DNA of 45,016 nt, from positions 66,745 to 111,760 of the forward strand of contig JALWYQ010000034.1 in assembly GCA_027078365.1 (NCBI GenBank). The letters are read 5' to 3'. Below, piece by piece: positions 7,999 through 17,552 of the stretch (position 1 is its first letter; every line of letters begins with the position of its first letter). The notes below the pieces were generated by a model. It was not told the origin of the DNA. It ran no database searches and saw only the letters and a list, made by a program, of their open reading frames with translations. The position numbers and the translations under genes are program-made. The DNA is from Phycisphaerae bacterium. GTDB lineage: Bacteria > Planctomycetota > Phycisphaerae > Sedimentisphaerales > Sedimentisphaeraceae.

Positions 7999-10062
7999 TT
8001 GAACAGAAAATTACAACAATCTAATTCTAAAAATCAATTGCGATGGGTGATATTGCTGCTAGCGATAGCAGTGATACTGCCCACCGTATGTTTGCTATGG
8101 TTCATGACACAGGCTGTAAAAAATGAACATCTGGCGGTAAAACAAAAACTGATTAATGTTTACAAAATAGAGATTGAAAAGAAATTCTCCAAGCTCGACA
8201 ATAAACTTGAAAAAGAAGCCAAAATATCCGAACAACTCTTAGAGAAAAAGCCTGTACCTGATGTTTTTTTCAGTTTTATTAAAACCAAAGGAACTAACAA
8301 GCCAGAGGGTTTCATTCTGTATGACCCAAATGGGAATTGTGTTTATCCAACCCACTTACAAACCTACCAGGATAATTCTGAATTTCAAAATGATTTCGAC
8401 GAGGCATGGCAATGCGAATTTACAAAATATCAGTTAAAGGAAGCTCTCGATAGATACAAAAACATTGAAGATAATTCTGATAACCCCGTAAACAAAAAGC
8501 AAGCTATAATTGCCCAGGCAAGAATATGCAAGAAAATGGATAAGATTGATGAAGCTATCAGCCATGCCAACAGAGCAAAGGGAAGAGATCACGGCGATAA
8601 AGGTCAAATTGTATACTTAAGTGCAGAGGCGCAATTAATGTACGCAGAGCTTGTTTACAAAAAGTCCCTCAAAGACAATCGGCATACTCCAAAGTTTACT
8701 GTTGCACTGAAAAGCCTTCTTGGCATCATTTCGAACTACAACACCGGTGCAGGGGCATTGCTTGATATTCCATCTGAGCAGCGAGTTTTTCTGGCAGATA
8801 GAGCGATGAACCTGTACGAACAAGGCGAGAACGTTTTGACAGAAGACTTAAGTTCTCAAATTGAAAGTGTTAGAAAATTTCAGGCGGCAGAAAGTTTATC
8901 GCTGCAAATAGCTGAAAAATTTCCAACTACCCTGCTTTTCAAAGACTGGAGCAATAGAACTCTCAATAAATTACCACAGACAAATATTTACGCCACTATA
9001 TACAGGGTTAACGGCAATACTGCACTGAGACTAACAAAACAGGATAATATCATTTTCACATTTGCTGGTAATTTAGTCTATACAGATGGCAAAGATAGTA
9101 TTTTTTCAAGCGATTTAGATTGTCGAATTTTTGATGCTCAAGGAACACACATCTATGGTATTAAAGACACGACTGCAAAAGCTTTTCTCAAAACCAAAAT
9201 CAGCAAGTTTTTACCTGGCTGGCTTATAGAACTGTATTTCAAGGATGCTGATGTTTTTGAAAATGCCGCAAACAAGCAAACTGCTATTTACACATGGACA
9301 GGTGCACTTGTTGTTTTGTTGATTATGGCTTCTGGAGCAATAGCCGCACAAGTTATTAGCAGACAAATCAAACTCAACCGGCTAAAGAACGATTTTATTG
9401 CTACTGTTACTCACGAGTTGAAAACGCCTTTAGCATCGATGCGGGTACTGGTGGATACATTGCTTGAGGGGAATTATAACGACCAGCAACAGGCCAAAGA
9501 ATATTTGCAACTAATCTCAAAGGAAAATCTCAGACTCAGCAGACTGATAGACAATTTCCTTTCCTTTAGCAGGATGGAGCGAAACAAGCAGGCTTTTGAT
9601 ATTGTCCCCACCAATCCTGTTGAAATTGCAAAAGCCGCGGCTGAAGCTGTGCAGACCAAATTCAATCACAAAAGCTGTAAATTTACTGTAACGATTGATG
9701 ATGATTTGCTGTCGATTATGGCGGATAAAGATGCGATAGTGACTGTGCTGGTGAATTTGCTGGATAACGCATACAAATACTCTTATGATAACAAACAAAT
9801 TGAACTAAAAGTATTTGCTCAAGAATCTGAAGTTTGTTTTTCGGTTAGAGATAATGGAATAGGAATGACCAACAGGCAAGTTAAGAAAGTATTCGACAGG
9901 TTCTACCAGGCCGACAGTTCCCTCTCCCGCCAGGCTGAAGGAACTGGATTGGGCCTCTCAATCGTTAAATTTATCATTGATGCCCACAAAGGCCAAGTTG
10001 AGGCCGAATCCAAACTTAGCAAAGGAAGCACATTTACGGTAAAGTTAGGATTTGTGGTTTAG
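7999..10062 (+). CDS. Membrane sensor histidine kinase with large extracytoplasmic domain
   Basis: This 687-residue kinase has one membrane helix at about 16-37 and a second at about 432-452. Between them is a sensor region of nearly 400 residues containing TPR-like helices (for example around 135-190). The cytoplasmic part has a HisKA domain with HELKTPL (phospho-His near 472), an N-box NLLDNAYKYS, a G1 box DNGIGM, an F-box FDRFYQAD and a G2 box GTGLGLSIVK, so the catalytic core looks complete. The start must be TTG 7999 or later, because an in-frame stop lies directly upstream (7996-7998); a later start would cut into the first helix. The ribosome site is weak, which suggests coupling to the gene ending 5 bp before. 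The response regulator lies 150 bp downstream. Confidence 0.93.
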   Translation: MNRKLQQSNSKNQLRWVILLLAIAVILPTVCLLWFMTQAVKNEHLAVKQKLINVYKIEIEKKFSKLDNKLEKEAKISEQLLEKKPVPDVFFSFIKTKGTNKPEGFILYDPNGNCVYPTHLQTYQDNSEFQNDFDEAWQCEFTKYQLKEALDRYKNIEDNSDNPVNKKQAIIAQARICKKMDKIDEAISHANRAKGRDHGDKGQIVYLSAEAQLMYAELVYKKSLKDNRHTPKFTVALKSLLGIISNYNTGAGALLDIPSEQRVFLADRAMNLYEQGENVLTEDLSSQIESVRKFQAAESLSLQIAEKFPTTLLFKDWSNRTLNKLPQTNIYATIYRVNGNTALRLTKQDNIIFTFAGNLVYTDGKDSIFSSDLDCRIFDAQGTHIYGIKDTTAKAFLKTKISKFLPGWLIELYFKDADVFENAANKQTAIYTWTGALVVLLIMASGAIAAQVISRQIKLNRLKNDFIATVTHELKTPLASMRVLVDTLLEGNYNDQQQAKEYLQLISKENLRLSRLIDNFLSFSRMERNKQAFDIVPTNPVEIAKAAAEAVQTKFNHKSCKFTVTIDDDLLSIMADKDAIVTVLVNLLDNAYKYSYDNKQIELKVFAQESEVCFSVRDNGIGMTNRQVKKVFDRFYQADSSLSRQAEGTGLGLSIVKFIIDAHKGQVEAESKLSKGSTFTVKLGFVV

Positions 10063-10211
10063 AGGGAGAATATGAAAGAGATAATAACCTCTTATTGACG
10101 GACACTGAAAGCCGTACAATAATTTTAAAGGAGCAAAGCAAACACTTCATAGTCGAAAAAATTAAGATGTCACTGGTTGACACAAAAATTTTGCTTGAGT
10201 GTACTTGAAAT

Positions 10212-10892
10212 ATGGAAACAATACTGATAATAGAAGATGATTCCTCAATGTTGCGGGGTTTGAAGGATAACTTTGAGTATGCAGGCTACAATGTCCTCTT
10301 TGCCGCTGATGGAGAAGCCGGACTAAATACCGCCTTGGATGCCAAACCAAACTTGATTATCCTCGATATTATGTTGCCGAAAATTAATGGCTATGAAATC
10401 TGCCGACTAATCCGAAAAGAAAAACTAGATATGCCTATCATAATGCTCACCGCCAAAGGTGAGGAATCCGACATTATCCTAGGCCTTAATCTTGGTGCCG
10501 ATGATTATGTTACCAAACCATTTAGTATAAAAGAACTGCTCGCACGCTCTGCTGCGTTCCTGAGGCGGAGAAAAGAGCAGGGAAAAGACACTTACCAATT
10601 CGCCGACTTTACCCTCGATATCCCCGCTAGGAAACTCTCCAAAAAAGGAAATGAAATCAAACTCTCACCCAAAGAGTTTGCCCTGCTCGAATACTTCCTT
10701 AGAATGCAGGGCCGAGCTTTGACACGTGATGAAATATTAAATGCCGTCTGGGGTTATAGCTGCTTCGTAACCACCAGAAGTGTCGACCGTTTCGTAACAA
10801 CCCTGCGAAACAAAATCGAACCCGACTGCCACAAACCAACCTTAATACACACAATACGCCAAATCGGCTATAAATTTGAACCTGTAGTATAA
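10212..10892 (+). CDS. OmpR/PhoB-family response regulator
   Basis: The receiver domain (residues 1-120) has the acidic pair D9/D10, phospho-acceptor D52 in the LIILDIMLP strand, T80 and K102 in the VTKPF loop. The winged-helix DNA-binding domain (about 128-226) has the family features ALLEYFLRMQGRALTRDEIL and the C-terminal HTIRQIGYKFE hairpin. Its length of 226 residues is normal. It follows the sensor kinase on the same strand after a 149-bp gap that holds only an 8-codon open frame, so the two genes are very likely a cognate pair. Target genes are not known. The preceding Ig/TPR gene may be one, by proximity only. Confidence 0.96.
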   Translation: METILIIEDDSSMLRGLKDNFEYAGYNVLFAADGEAGLNTALDAKPNLIILDIMLPKINGYEICRLIRKEKLDMPIIMLTAKGEESDIILGLNLGADDYVTKPFSIKELLARSAAFLRRRKEQGKDTYQFADFTLDIPARKLSKKGNEIKLSPKEFALLEYFLRMQGRALTRDEILNAVWGYSCFVTTRSVDRFVTTLRNKIEPDCHKPTLIHTIRQIGYKFEPVV

Positions 10893-10952
10893 TCGGTAAC
10901 AGAACGCTAGGGACAGTTTTGCGTAGAAAAACCCTCTCACCTATAAGACTGT

Positions 10953-12059
10953 TTATTCTTCTTCAAAAGCCCATCGTTTGCATGCTTCGAATGTTTTCCT
11001 GCTGCCAAATGCTGACAAATTTGGTCTGTTGCCTATTTTTTTGAGAAGTTTCCGTGCCATTTCCTTATCATTATTGCAGTAGGCATACAGGCAAAATTCG
11101 CTACGATAGTATCTCGTATGCGGAAATCTGTCGATAAGGTCTATGTAACTTCCTTTGAGTTTTTCGTATGGAAAACTATATCTACTTTCAAATTCTTTAT
11201 ATTTATCGTAGCTAAAATGATAAAACGCTATACCGGCAACACGAGAATAGAATGAAGTACCTTCTTGATCCTGAGTTAGAGAAACAGCCCTTTCCGCGAA
11301 TTTTTCAAGGTCGCCTTTTTCACCATACCATCTCAATAACAAGCCATAAGCCATCTCTGTATATAATGGGCAATAAGTTTTCTCAATCTCTATTCCCTTT
11401 TCAAACATTGCCGGAGCAACTTCTCGAAAATCCCCGAGACCTTTTGAAACCATGATAAGTGTGCTATATACGTCAGGGTCCTTAATTTTCTTTGCTTGCG
11501 CCCTTAGAAGCAGAGCCCTCGCCTTGCTAAGCCTGAGGTCAAAAACTCTCCATCCCTCATCGCTTACAGTGTTACAATACCCGTAACCTCTGGCATGCCA
11601 ACCATAATCAATATGAGTTCTAGCCATTAAGATGAGAGGAGTCGGAGAGTCAGGATATTCTTTCTCCCACTGCCTAAATCTATCAAATACTGCCTTTTCA
11701 TATGCTGGAGAAAAATCTGACCATTTTGTCGAAAGGTTTTTGTAAAAAAAGTCGAGTTCCCAGTTACCTCCTCGCGAGCGAGTTTTTTCAGTTCTGAATT
11801 TGTTTGCAATCTTCTCAAGCTCATCAAATTTCTTTTCATAAAATAAGCTATCAAGTGTACCAAAAACACCTTCCTGCTTAAGCCTTGTGCATCCACTCCA
11901 TATATGCTTACGCTTCTGCAATAGATCTCGAGTAATCTCTTTTGGGATAAAGTTAGGATCTGCAATCTTCTGTTCGTTTTTAACTTCCTCAGCAGAAGTC
12001 CTATTTAGAGCAACAACACTAAACAAAACGATTAATGCTACAATTAAGATTTTTTTCAT
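10953..12059 (-). CDS. Exported DUF4034-like helical-repeat protein
   Basis: A signal peptide is clear (residues 1-23, ending TSA before EE). The mature 345 residues contain an FEKKFDELEKIANKFR-like pattern and GNWELDFFY, which recall DUF4034 proteins, followed by helical TPR/SEL1-like arrays up to the C-terminus. It starts at ATG 12059 with a GGAAGG site upstream and converges on the response regulator with 60 bp between the stops. The function is unknown; the repeats suggest a protein-binding role in the periplasm. The DUF4034 assignment was made from memory of the family pattern and is moderate. Confidence 0.8.
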   Translation of the reverse strand: MKKILIVALIVLFSVVALNRTSAEEVKNEQKIADPNFIPKEITRDLLQKRKHIWSGCTRLKQEGVFGTLDSLFYEKKFDELEKIANKFRTEKTRSRGGNWELDFFYKNLSTKWSDFSPAYEKAVFDRFRQWEKEYPDSPTPLILMARTHIDYGWHARGYGYCNTVSDEGWRVFDLRLSKARALLLRAQAKKIKDPDVYSTLIMVSKGLGDFREVAPAMFEKGIEIEKTYCPLYTEMAYGLLLRWYGEKGDLEKFAERAVSLTQDQEGTSFYSRVAGIAFYHFSYDKYKEFESRYSFPYEKLKGSYIDLIDRFPHTRYYRSEFCLYAYCNNDKEMARKLLKKIGNRPNLSAFGSRKTFEACKRWAFEEE

Positions 12060-12437
12060 AACATACTACCTTCCATTCTAGTACGTGAGTTCCAAGGCTA
12101 AGTGTAACAATGCGTTTCATCGAACACTTGCGCAGGCATTTGGCAAGTAAGACGCCTTCCATTATTAATATATTTTGCCACTAAAGCCAGTTCTTTTTTA
12201 GTGATTTTTGAAGGAAATGAAGATGCGATGGAATTTGGAGCTACAAGTGGGCGTTGAGTAACGCTTGGGGACGCTAACCACTAACCATCAACACCTAACC
12301 ACTACCGCCTTGCCGCTTTAACACAATCAAAAGTATGAAAACTGCTTGTCTTATTTAGAAACATAGATAAACTAAACTAGGAACGGTTATCTGCTACTAC
12401 CCTTATAAACAAATATCTCTGGTAAGGAAACTTAACG
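12060..12437. other. Intergenic region without a recognisable gene
   Basis: This 378-bp gap separates two divergent genes and should hold both promoters. Visible features are several CTAACCACTA-like direct repeats at about 12275-12306, an AT-rich stretch near 12164-12200, and a weakly matching piece (GCCGCTTTAACACAA) of the interspersed ACTGCTTTAACGCAAA family. The AAGGA before the next gene's ATG is a normal ribosome site. No open frame in it looks real. Confidence 0.5.
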
Positions 12438-15131
12438 ATGGACAAATCTACTCTTGTAATAAAAGCTTGTTTGTTTTGCTTTTTATTGTCAACTCTCATG
12501 TTGCTTGTTACTTCCTGCGATTCTCAGGACTATGCAAGTAATGATCCCGTGGGGCAAATCAGCCCGCAGAGATATATAACACCGGTTAACCAAATTCTCA
12601 CCCCCGTTGGTATTCAGGTACAATTGCCGGGTATAAGGCCGCAGGCAGTTGCATTAAGCCCTGATTATAGTTTGCTCGCTACCTCAGGCAATACTCAGGA
12701 GTTGATTCTAATTGATCCCAAGACAGGCGATATCAAACAACGCGCAGCTCTACCATCGACTGAGATTAACTCGCTCCCTGACAGCCCAGCTCATTTACTC
12801 AAACCTGATAAATCTGGAAAGCTAAGTTATACCGGTTTGATTTTCAGCCCAGACGGGACTCGGATTTATTTATCTAATGTCAATGGAGATATCAAGGTTT
12901 TCAATGTTAGCTCTACTGGTAGCGTTAATGGCTTGTATTCTATAAAATTGCCCGATGCTAATGCGCCGCGACGCAAACAAGCAATCCCTGCCGGACTTGC
13001 CATATCTCGCGATGGCAAGAGGCTGTATGTGGCGTTAAATTTATCAAACAGACTTGCAGAGATTGACACCGATTCAGGTGAGGTTCTTAGAATGTGGGAT
13101 GTAGGAGTTGCTCCTTACGACGTCGTTTTAAAAGGCGACAAAGTGTATGTTAGCAACTGGGGTGGTCGTCGCCCTCGCTCTGGAGATCTTACAGGGCCCG
13201 CTGGAAAAGGAACCGTAGTGCGTGTCGATCCGGTGCGATACATTGCAAATGAAGGCTCTGTCTCTGTCGTCTCGCTTAAGAAGAACGTCGATACGAAACA
13301 AATCGTCGTAGGGTTGCACTCATCAGCCATGGCCTTATCCCCAAACAAGCGTTATCTCGTTGTGGCTAATGCAGGCAGCGACACACTCAGCGTTATCAAT
13401 ACCAAAACTGATAAACTTATCGAGACCATTTGGGTAAAGCCAAATGCCTCTGAGCTGTTTGGGGCAAGCCCGAACGCTCTTACTTTCGATTCAAAAGGCA
13501 ATAGGCTATATGTAGCCAATGGAACTCAAAACGCAATAGCAGTGATTGAATTTGATCCAGGCGAGTCCGAGTTTATGGGATTAATCCCTGTTGGGTGGTT
13601 CCCCGGTGCAATCACATACGACAAAACACGCAAGCGACTCTATGTTGCCAACATAAAAGGCAATGGCTCGACCTTAGAACTTAAAGACGATTCGTCCAAC
13701 AAATATAATAGCAGGCAATATCATGGCTCAATCTCACTTATTGGAGTGCCTAATCGCAAGAGATTATCTAAATTCACTCGTCAGGTTCTAGATAACTACC
13801 GCTACCCATTGCTCAAGAAAGCTCTACAGCGCCCACGCCCAAACCAGAAAGCTAGGCCTGTTCCTCAACGTGTTGGCGAGCCATCTGTTTTTGAACATGT
13901 AATTTACATCATCAAGGAGAACCGCACCTACGATCAGGTTCTTGGCGATATTGCGCAAGGTAATGGCAATAAATCATTATGCATCTTTGGAGAAAATATC
14001 ACACCAAACCAGCACAAGATGGCAAAGGAATTTGTGCTTCTCGATAACACCTACTGCTGCGGAACTCTAAGCGCTGATGGTCATCAATGGGCAGACACTG
14101 CCTTTGCAACGGATTACATGGAAAAATCCTTTGCAGGATTCCCGCGCAGCTATCCAGACGGTATGGAGGACAATGATATTGACGCCCTAGCCTACGCCCC
14201 TTCAGGTTTTATATGGGATAACGTAATTGCGTATAATAAATCACTGCGCGTTTATGGCGAATTCTCCATAGCTGAAACAAAATGGAAAGACCCTGCTGTA
14301 AAAAAATCTATAACCTTCTTAGATTACTATCACAATTTTCTCAACCAAACAGACCTGATAGATATTGGCAGCAGGTCCGCCATTGAATCACTGCGACCTT
14401 ATTTAAATACTCATACGGTAGGTTGGAATCTGAATATTCCCGATGTATTCCGCGCAGCCGAGTTCATAAAGGAGTTAAACGAATACGAGAAAAAGGGAAC
14501 ATTGCCAAACATGATTATCATTTGCCTGCCAAACGATCATACATCTGGCACGAGAGCTGGTTCTCCAACACCTGCCGCTCAGGTTGCTGATAACGACCTA
14601 GCATTCGGTAGAATCGTTGAGGCAGTTAGTCACAGTAGTTTCTGGAAGAACACCTGCATCTTTGCCATTGAAGACGACCCGCAGAGCGGCTGGGACCATG
14701 TTAGTGGCTACCGCACTACGGCTTACGTTGTAAGCCCTTACACAAAGCGCAATGCTGTTGTAAACACACAATATAACCAGACAAGTATTATTCGAACGAT
14801 TGAGCTAATTCTTGGCTTACCACCAATGAACCAACTAGACGCAACAGCAACACCGTTAACCGATTGTTTCACAGATACACCAGATTTCACACCATTCACT
14901 GCTGTCAGTGCCAATATACCATTAGACCAGATGAATCCAGACCCTAAAAACATATCAAACGCCCAACTGCGCAAAGACGCCATTGCCTCAGCTAAGCTTC
15001 CACTAGACAAAGTAGATCAATGCCCTGAAGATGTCTTTAACCGAATCCTATGGAACGCAATGAAACAAGGAAAAGAACCATACCCTCTATGGGCAGTAAT
15101 AACGAATGTAGATGACGATGATGACGACTGA
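12438..15131 (+). CDS. Lipoprotein fusing a YncE-like beta-propeller and a phosphoesterase-family domain
   Basis: The 897-residue protein begins with a lipoprotein signal (LLVTSC, lipid-modified Cys near residue 27). Residues ~60-450 carry YncE/SMP-30-type propeller repeats such as VALSPDYSLLATSG, ALSPNKRYLVVANAGSDTLS and LTFDSKGNRLYVANGT. After a Pro-rich linker, residues ~490-830 match the phosphoesterase family (PF04185): HVIYIIKENRTYDQVLG, an ADGHQWAD motif, LPNDHTSG and EDDPQSGWDHV, the expected metal ligands. The family often has DHVxxHRT, where this protein has DHVSGYRT. The C-terminus ends in a run of Asp. It is probably an outer-membrane or periplasmic enzyme acting on phosphate esters. 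Substrate unknown. Confidence 0.93.
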   Translation: MDKSTLVIKACLFCFLLSTLMLLVTSCDSQDYASNDPVGQISPQRYITPVNQILTPVGIQVQLPGIRPQAVALSPDYSLLATSGNTQELILIDPKTGDIKQRAALPSTEINSLPDSPAHLLKPDKSGKLSYTGLIFSPDGTRIYLSNVNGDIKVFNVSSTGSVNGLYSIKLPDANAPRRKQAIPAGLAISRDGKRLYVALNLSNRLAEIDTDSGEVLRMWDVGVAPYDVVLKGDKVYVSNWGGRRPRSGDLTGPAGKGTVVRVDPVRYIANEGSVSVVSLKKNVDTKQIVVGLHSSAMALSPNKRYLVVANAGSDTLSVINTKTDKLIETIWVKPNASELFGASPNALTFDSKGNRLYVANGTQNAIAVIEFDPGESEFMGLIPVGWFPGAITYDKTRKRLYVANIKGNGSTLELKDDSSNKYNSRQYHGSISLIGVPNRKRLSKFTRQVLDNYRYPLLKKALQRPRPNQKARPVPQRVGEPSVFEHVIYIIKENRTYDQVLGDIAQGNGNKSLCIFGENITPNQHKMAKEFVLLDNTYCCGTLSADGHQWADTAFATDYMEKSFAGFPRSYPDGMEDNDIDALAYAPSGFIWDNVIAYNKSLRVYGEFSIAETKWKDPAVKKSITFLDYYHNFLNQTDLIDIGSRSAIESLRPYLNTHTVGWNLNIPDVFRAAEFIKELNEYEKKGTLPNMIIICLPNDHTSGTRAGSPTPAAQVADNDLAFGRIVEAVSHSSFWKNTCIFAIEDDPQSGWDHVSGYRTTAYVVSPYTKRNAVVNTQYNQTSIIRTIELILGLPPMNQLDATATPLTDCFTDTPDFTPFTAVSANIPLDQMNPDPKNISNAQLRKDAIASAKLPLDKVDQCPEDVFNRILWNAMKQGKEPYPLWAVITNVDDDDDD

Positions 15132-15143
15132 GAGAAAAGAATT

Positions 15144-15170
15144 GGGCGACCACAAGGGTCGCCCCTACAG
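15144..15170. repeat. REP-type hairpin (GGGCGACC/GGGTCGCCC)
   Basis: GGGCGACC-ACAA-GGGTCGCCC followed by CTAC forms a strong hairpin 12 bp after the lipoprotein stop. The same layout, a GC stem followed by CTAC, recurs at 19717-19742 within the transposase remnant. REP sequences of this form are widespread in planctomycetes and other bacteria with RAYT transposases. Between two converging genes it may also help end transcription, although the T-tract after it is short. Confidence 0.8.
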
Positions 15171-15230
15171 TTTTATTCATTTATGATTATTGATTTTAAT
15201 TCACGCGTTAGCGTCTCTCGTGCCTTATGA

Positions 15231-16391
15231 TTATCTGCTTTGACTTACCAAGCAACGTCGCATGCAGATATACCGTAAGACCATGGCAAACACCGCCCAG
15301 CTGAAGAATATCAATGCAATTAGCGTTTGCATAAAGCCTGCCTGCACACGTCCATCTGGAATAATCGAAACAAGAGGAATCGAAATTAAAATTGATGCTA
15401 AAATTACTGTTAGTAGCGTCTTTTCGTGAAGGATCAAGCGTATTGTAAGAGTAGCCGGAATCGTAAATAGCGGTATAATGGAAAAACTCATATCAAATGC
15501 ACTATAAACAAACTTATACCCTCCAATGGTTAAATCCGGCATCACCATGCCCAGTAGCTGGATTATCACCATGGAAACTGCTATCGTTGCGGTAATACAT
15601 ATCACTCTCGCTACTGTAAGCAACATAGACGACCAAAACCTTTGCTTTCGCCCGACACATATTAACGGGCGAGAATACACATCCAAATTCATCCTAAGAG
15701 CAAACATTAGCCCAACTGTAACAGACATTACAGCTATACCGTCTTTTGGCAGATATCCCAGAAAACATAATGACGGCGGAATATCAAACACCAAGATCCA
15801 CATCCAATGCCGCCATCGCAATGAGACCATAGGCCCAAAGGATTTATATATGGCACCCCAAACAAACTGTTGCAGGCTACCTGACTTTGCTGAACTGATT
15901 TTGGAAATAAAAAACTCTTCCACACCAGAAGACATTCTCACCGAACTAAGCCTTCTTCTCTTCTTCCTCTTTGCTAACGTAGATTGTTGGTATTTAAATA
16001 CGTTTTCTGTATTCCAATTCCATGAGACTCTCATCCGTGATGTATCACAATATTCTCTTGAGAGGTTAGCCCTTCCCCAATATCGCCAAGCTAAAGCATT
16101 AATCATTAGGCCTAACAAAATCATCAGTATTGGACTGTCCACAATAGCATACACAACAACCACGCTAACATTACTTAGCTCTCCCATACCAAGCAGTATT
16201 ATTAGCAAAAATACAAATCCAAGGCTCAAACCGCCGACTTTGGATACAGACAAAACTCCAAGCCAGTAGAAAATTGTGAATATAGAAAATGCTGACAGGC
16301 ATGCCAAGACAGTTTCGAGAGTATTTAAATCAGGATAAAGAAGAAAGCTAAGCGACCACAAAAATGACCATCCTAGCCCAATAAAAAACAA
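15231..16391 (-). CDS. ABC-2-type permease, main part of a frameshifted gene
   Basis: The protein has about ten hydrophobic segments and no enzyme motif, consistent with an ABC-2 membrane subunit for the ATPase encoded upstream. No ATG or GTG is available: the frame opens after a stop at 16440-16442 and its first usable codon is TTG 16391, inside what would be a membrane-entry region without a ribosome site. The preceding 78-codon ORF runs into this frame if one base is removed around the GGG at 16432-16434. The joined protein (~470 residues) has matching DVxSRP motifs in both halves. This part is therefore read as the bulk of one permease split by a frameshift. Confidence 0.7.
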   Translation of the reverse strand: MFFIGLGWSFLWSLSFLLYPDLNTLETVLACLSAFSIFTIFYWLGVLSVSKVGGLSLGFVFLLIILLGMGELSNVSVVVVYAIVDSPILMILLGLMINALAWRYWGRANLSREYCDTSRMRVSWNWNTENVFKYQQSTLAKRKKRRRLSSVRMSSGVEEFFISKISSAKSGSLQQFVWGAIYKSFGPMVSLRWRHWMWILVFDIPPSLCFLGYLPKDGIAVMSVTVGLMFALRMNLDVYSRPLICVGRKQRFWSSMLLTVARVICITATIAVSMVIIQLLGMVMPDLTIGGYKFVYSAFDMSFSIIPLFTIPATLTIRLILHEKTLLTVILASILISIPLVSIIPDGRVQAGFMQTLIALIFFSWAVFAMVLRYICMRRCLVSQSR

Positions 16392-16410
16392 AACTCTTCT
16401 CGGAACTTTT

Positions 16411-16647
16411 CTATGGTAAGCAAAACGATAAGGGTCTGCTTAAAACATCTATCAACAAGGCCGCTACAAATATACCAACAAAGAACATCCATATAATCGG
16501 AGCAGAGAAGCCACCTAGTTCATTTTCTCTGAGAGATCCTTCGATTATCTTAATAACGATAAACGTTAAAATACCAAAAGTTGACAAAATAGCCCAAGGG
16601 TTTATTTTCTGGTACAGGTGATTCAAATTAGCTACTAAAATGCTCAT
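16411..16647 (-). CDS. N-terminal fragment of the same ABC-2 permease (out of frame)
   Basis: This is a 78-residue ORF with two membrane helices. It starts by ATGA overlap with the ABC ATPase stop, which is the usual coupling inside these operons. It ends DVLSRP followed by six out-of-frame residues and a stop at 16411. The next frame continues YRFAYHRKVPRRVLFFIG, which is the natural extension. It could be read as a small separate membrane protein, but the overlap of the two frames (16411-16442), the missing start codon downstream and the internal duplication favour one broken gene. Confidence 0.6.
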   Translation of the reverse strand: MSILVANLNHLYQKINPWAILSTFGILTFIVIKIIEGSLRENELGGFSAPIIWMFFVGIFVAALLIDVLSRPLSFCLP

Positions 16648-17552
16648 TTCTTCACCTCAGTTTTATGACTGACAATGATTTTATAAATTTCTTCTAGCGG
16701 TAACGGAGCAATTTCAATTTCGCAACTGAGATCCTTTGCTTTAGTTTCCAGTTCTTGTTGTGAGATATTCTGCACGGTCAATACCGCTTTGTGATCTTCT
16801 CTTTTGCAATTGACTATATTTTCAAACGGCAGTTCAACTGGCAATTTGCCGTTTAGAGGGACGAGTGTAACCTTAAGGAATTCTTCTCTTAGGCTATCTA
16901 AACTGCTATCACGTAAAATCTTTCCCTCACGCATAATCAACGTGTGGTCCATAACCTTTTCAACATCGCTTAAAATATGCGAAGAGATAATGATAGTGCG
17001 ATTTTCGTTTTGGATTATTTGTAGTAGCAAATCTAAAAATTGGCTGCGGGCAATCGGGTCTAAAGCTGATGCAGGCTCATCCAAAATCAGCAGTTCCGGC
17101 TCGAAACCTATAGCCAACAATATTGCTAGCTTTTGCCTTTGCCCCGGCGATAGTGAGCCAACACTGGCCTCAAGAGAAATATCAAAATCGGCAATGTATT
17201 TACTTTCGAGCTTGTAATTCCAATTTTTGTAATATGCACTTACGTAGCGAATTAATTGCCTTGTCGTCATCCATTCGATAAGCTCGCCTTCCTGATGAAC
17301 ATAACCAATCCTCCCAAGCTCTTTGGGCCCGAGCTTAGCAGCATCCGCTCCAAATGTAATACACTCGCCCTGATCGGCAAGATACAAGCCAATAATGTGC
17401 CTTAGCAATGTACTCTTGCCCGATCCATTGGCTCCTAAAAGACCGATTATCTTACCGCTTCTAATTTCCAGATCGATATTATCTAACGCCTGTATTTCAC
17501 CAAACCGCTTAGAAATGCTATGCATTTTTACTATCGGATTTTCGCTTATCAT
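16644..17552 (-). CDS. ABC transporter ATP-binding protein (YtrB-like)
   Basis: The 302-residue protein has a Walker A (LLGANGSGKSTL), a Q-loop region with VHQEGELIEW, the signature SLSPGQRQKLA, a Walker B (LLILDEPASALDP) and an H-loop (SSHILSDVE), so nucleotide binding and hydrolysis should be intact. About 80 C-terminal residues extend past the core as in drug and lantibiotic exporter ATPases. It starts by a 4-bp ATGA overlap with the GntR gene and overlaps the permease fragment in the same way. The set of YtrA-type repressor, ATPase and ABC-2 permease matches operons induced by envelope stress, but the substrate is unknown. Confidence 0.95.
   Translation of the reverse strand: MISENPIVKMHSISKRFGEIQALDNIDLEIRSGKIIGLLGANGSGKSTLLRHIIGLYLADQGECITFGADAAKLGPKELGRIGYVHQEGELIEWMTTRQLIRYVSAYYKNWNYKLESKYIADFDISLEASVGSLSPGQRQKLAILLAIGFEPELLILDEPASALDPIARSQFLDLLLQIIQNENRTIIISSHILSDVEKVMDHTLIMREGKILRDSSLDSLREEFLKVTLVPLNGKLPVELPFENIVNCKREDHKAVLTVQNISQQELETKAKDLSCEIEIAPLPLEEIYKIIVSHKTEVKK

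Noticed and set aside
12275-12310. CTAACCACTA direct repeats as a possible CRISPR or iteron array
   Set aside because: There are too few units, with irregular spacing and no cas or replication gene nearby.
15526-16269. 247-codon plus-strand ORF
   Set aside because: It is antisense to the ABC permease, has Ile/Thr-rich shadow composition and no ribosome site or family motif.
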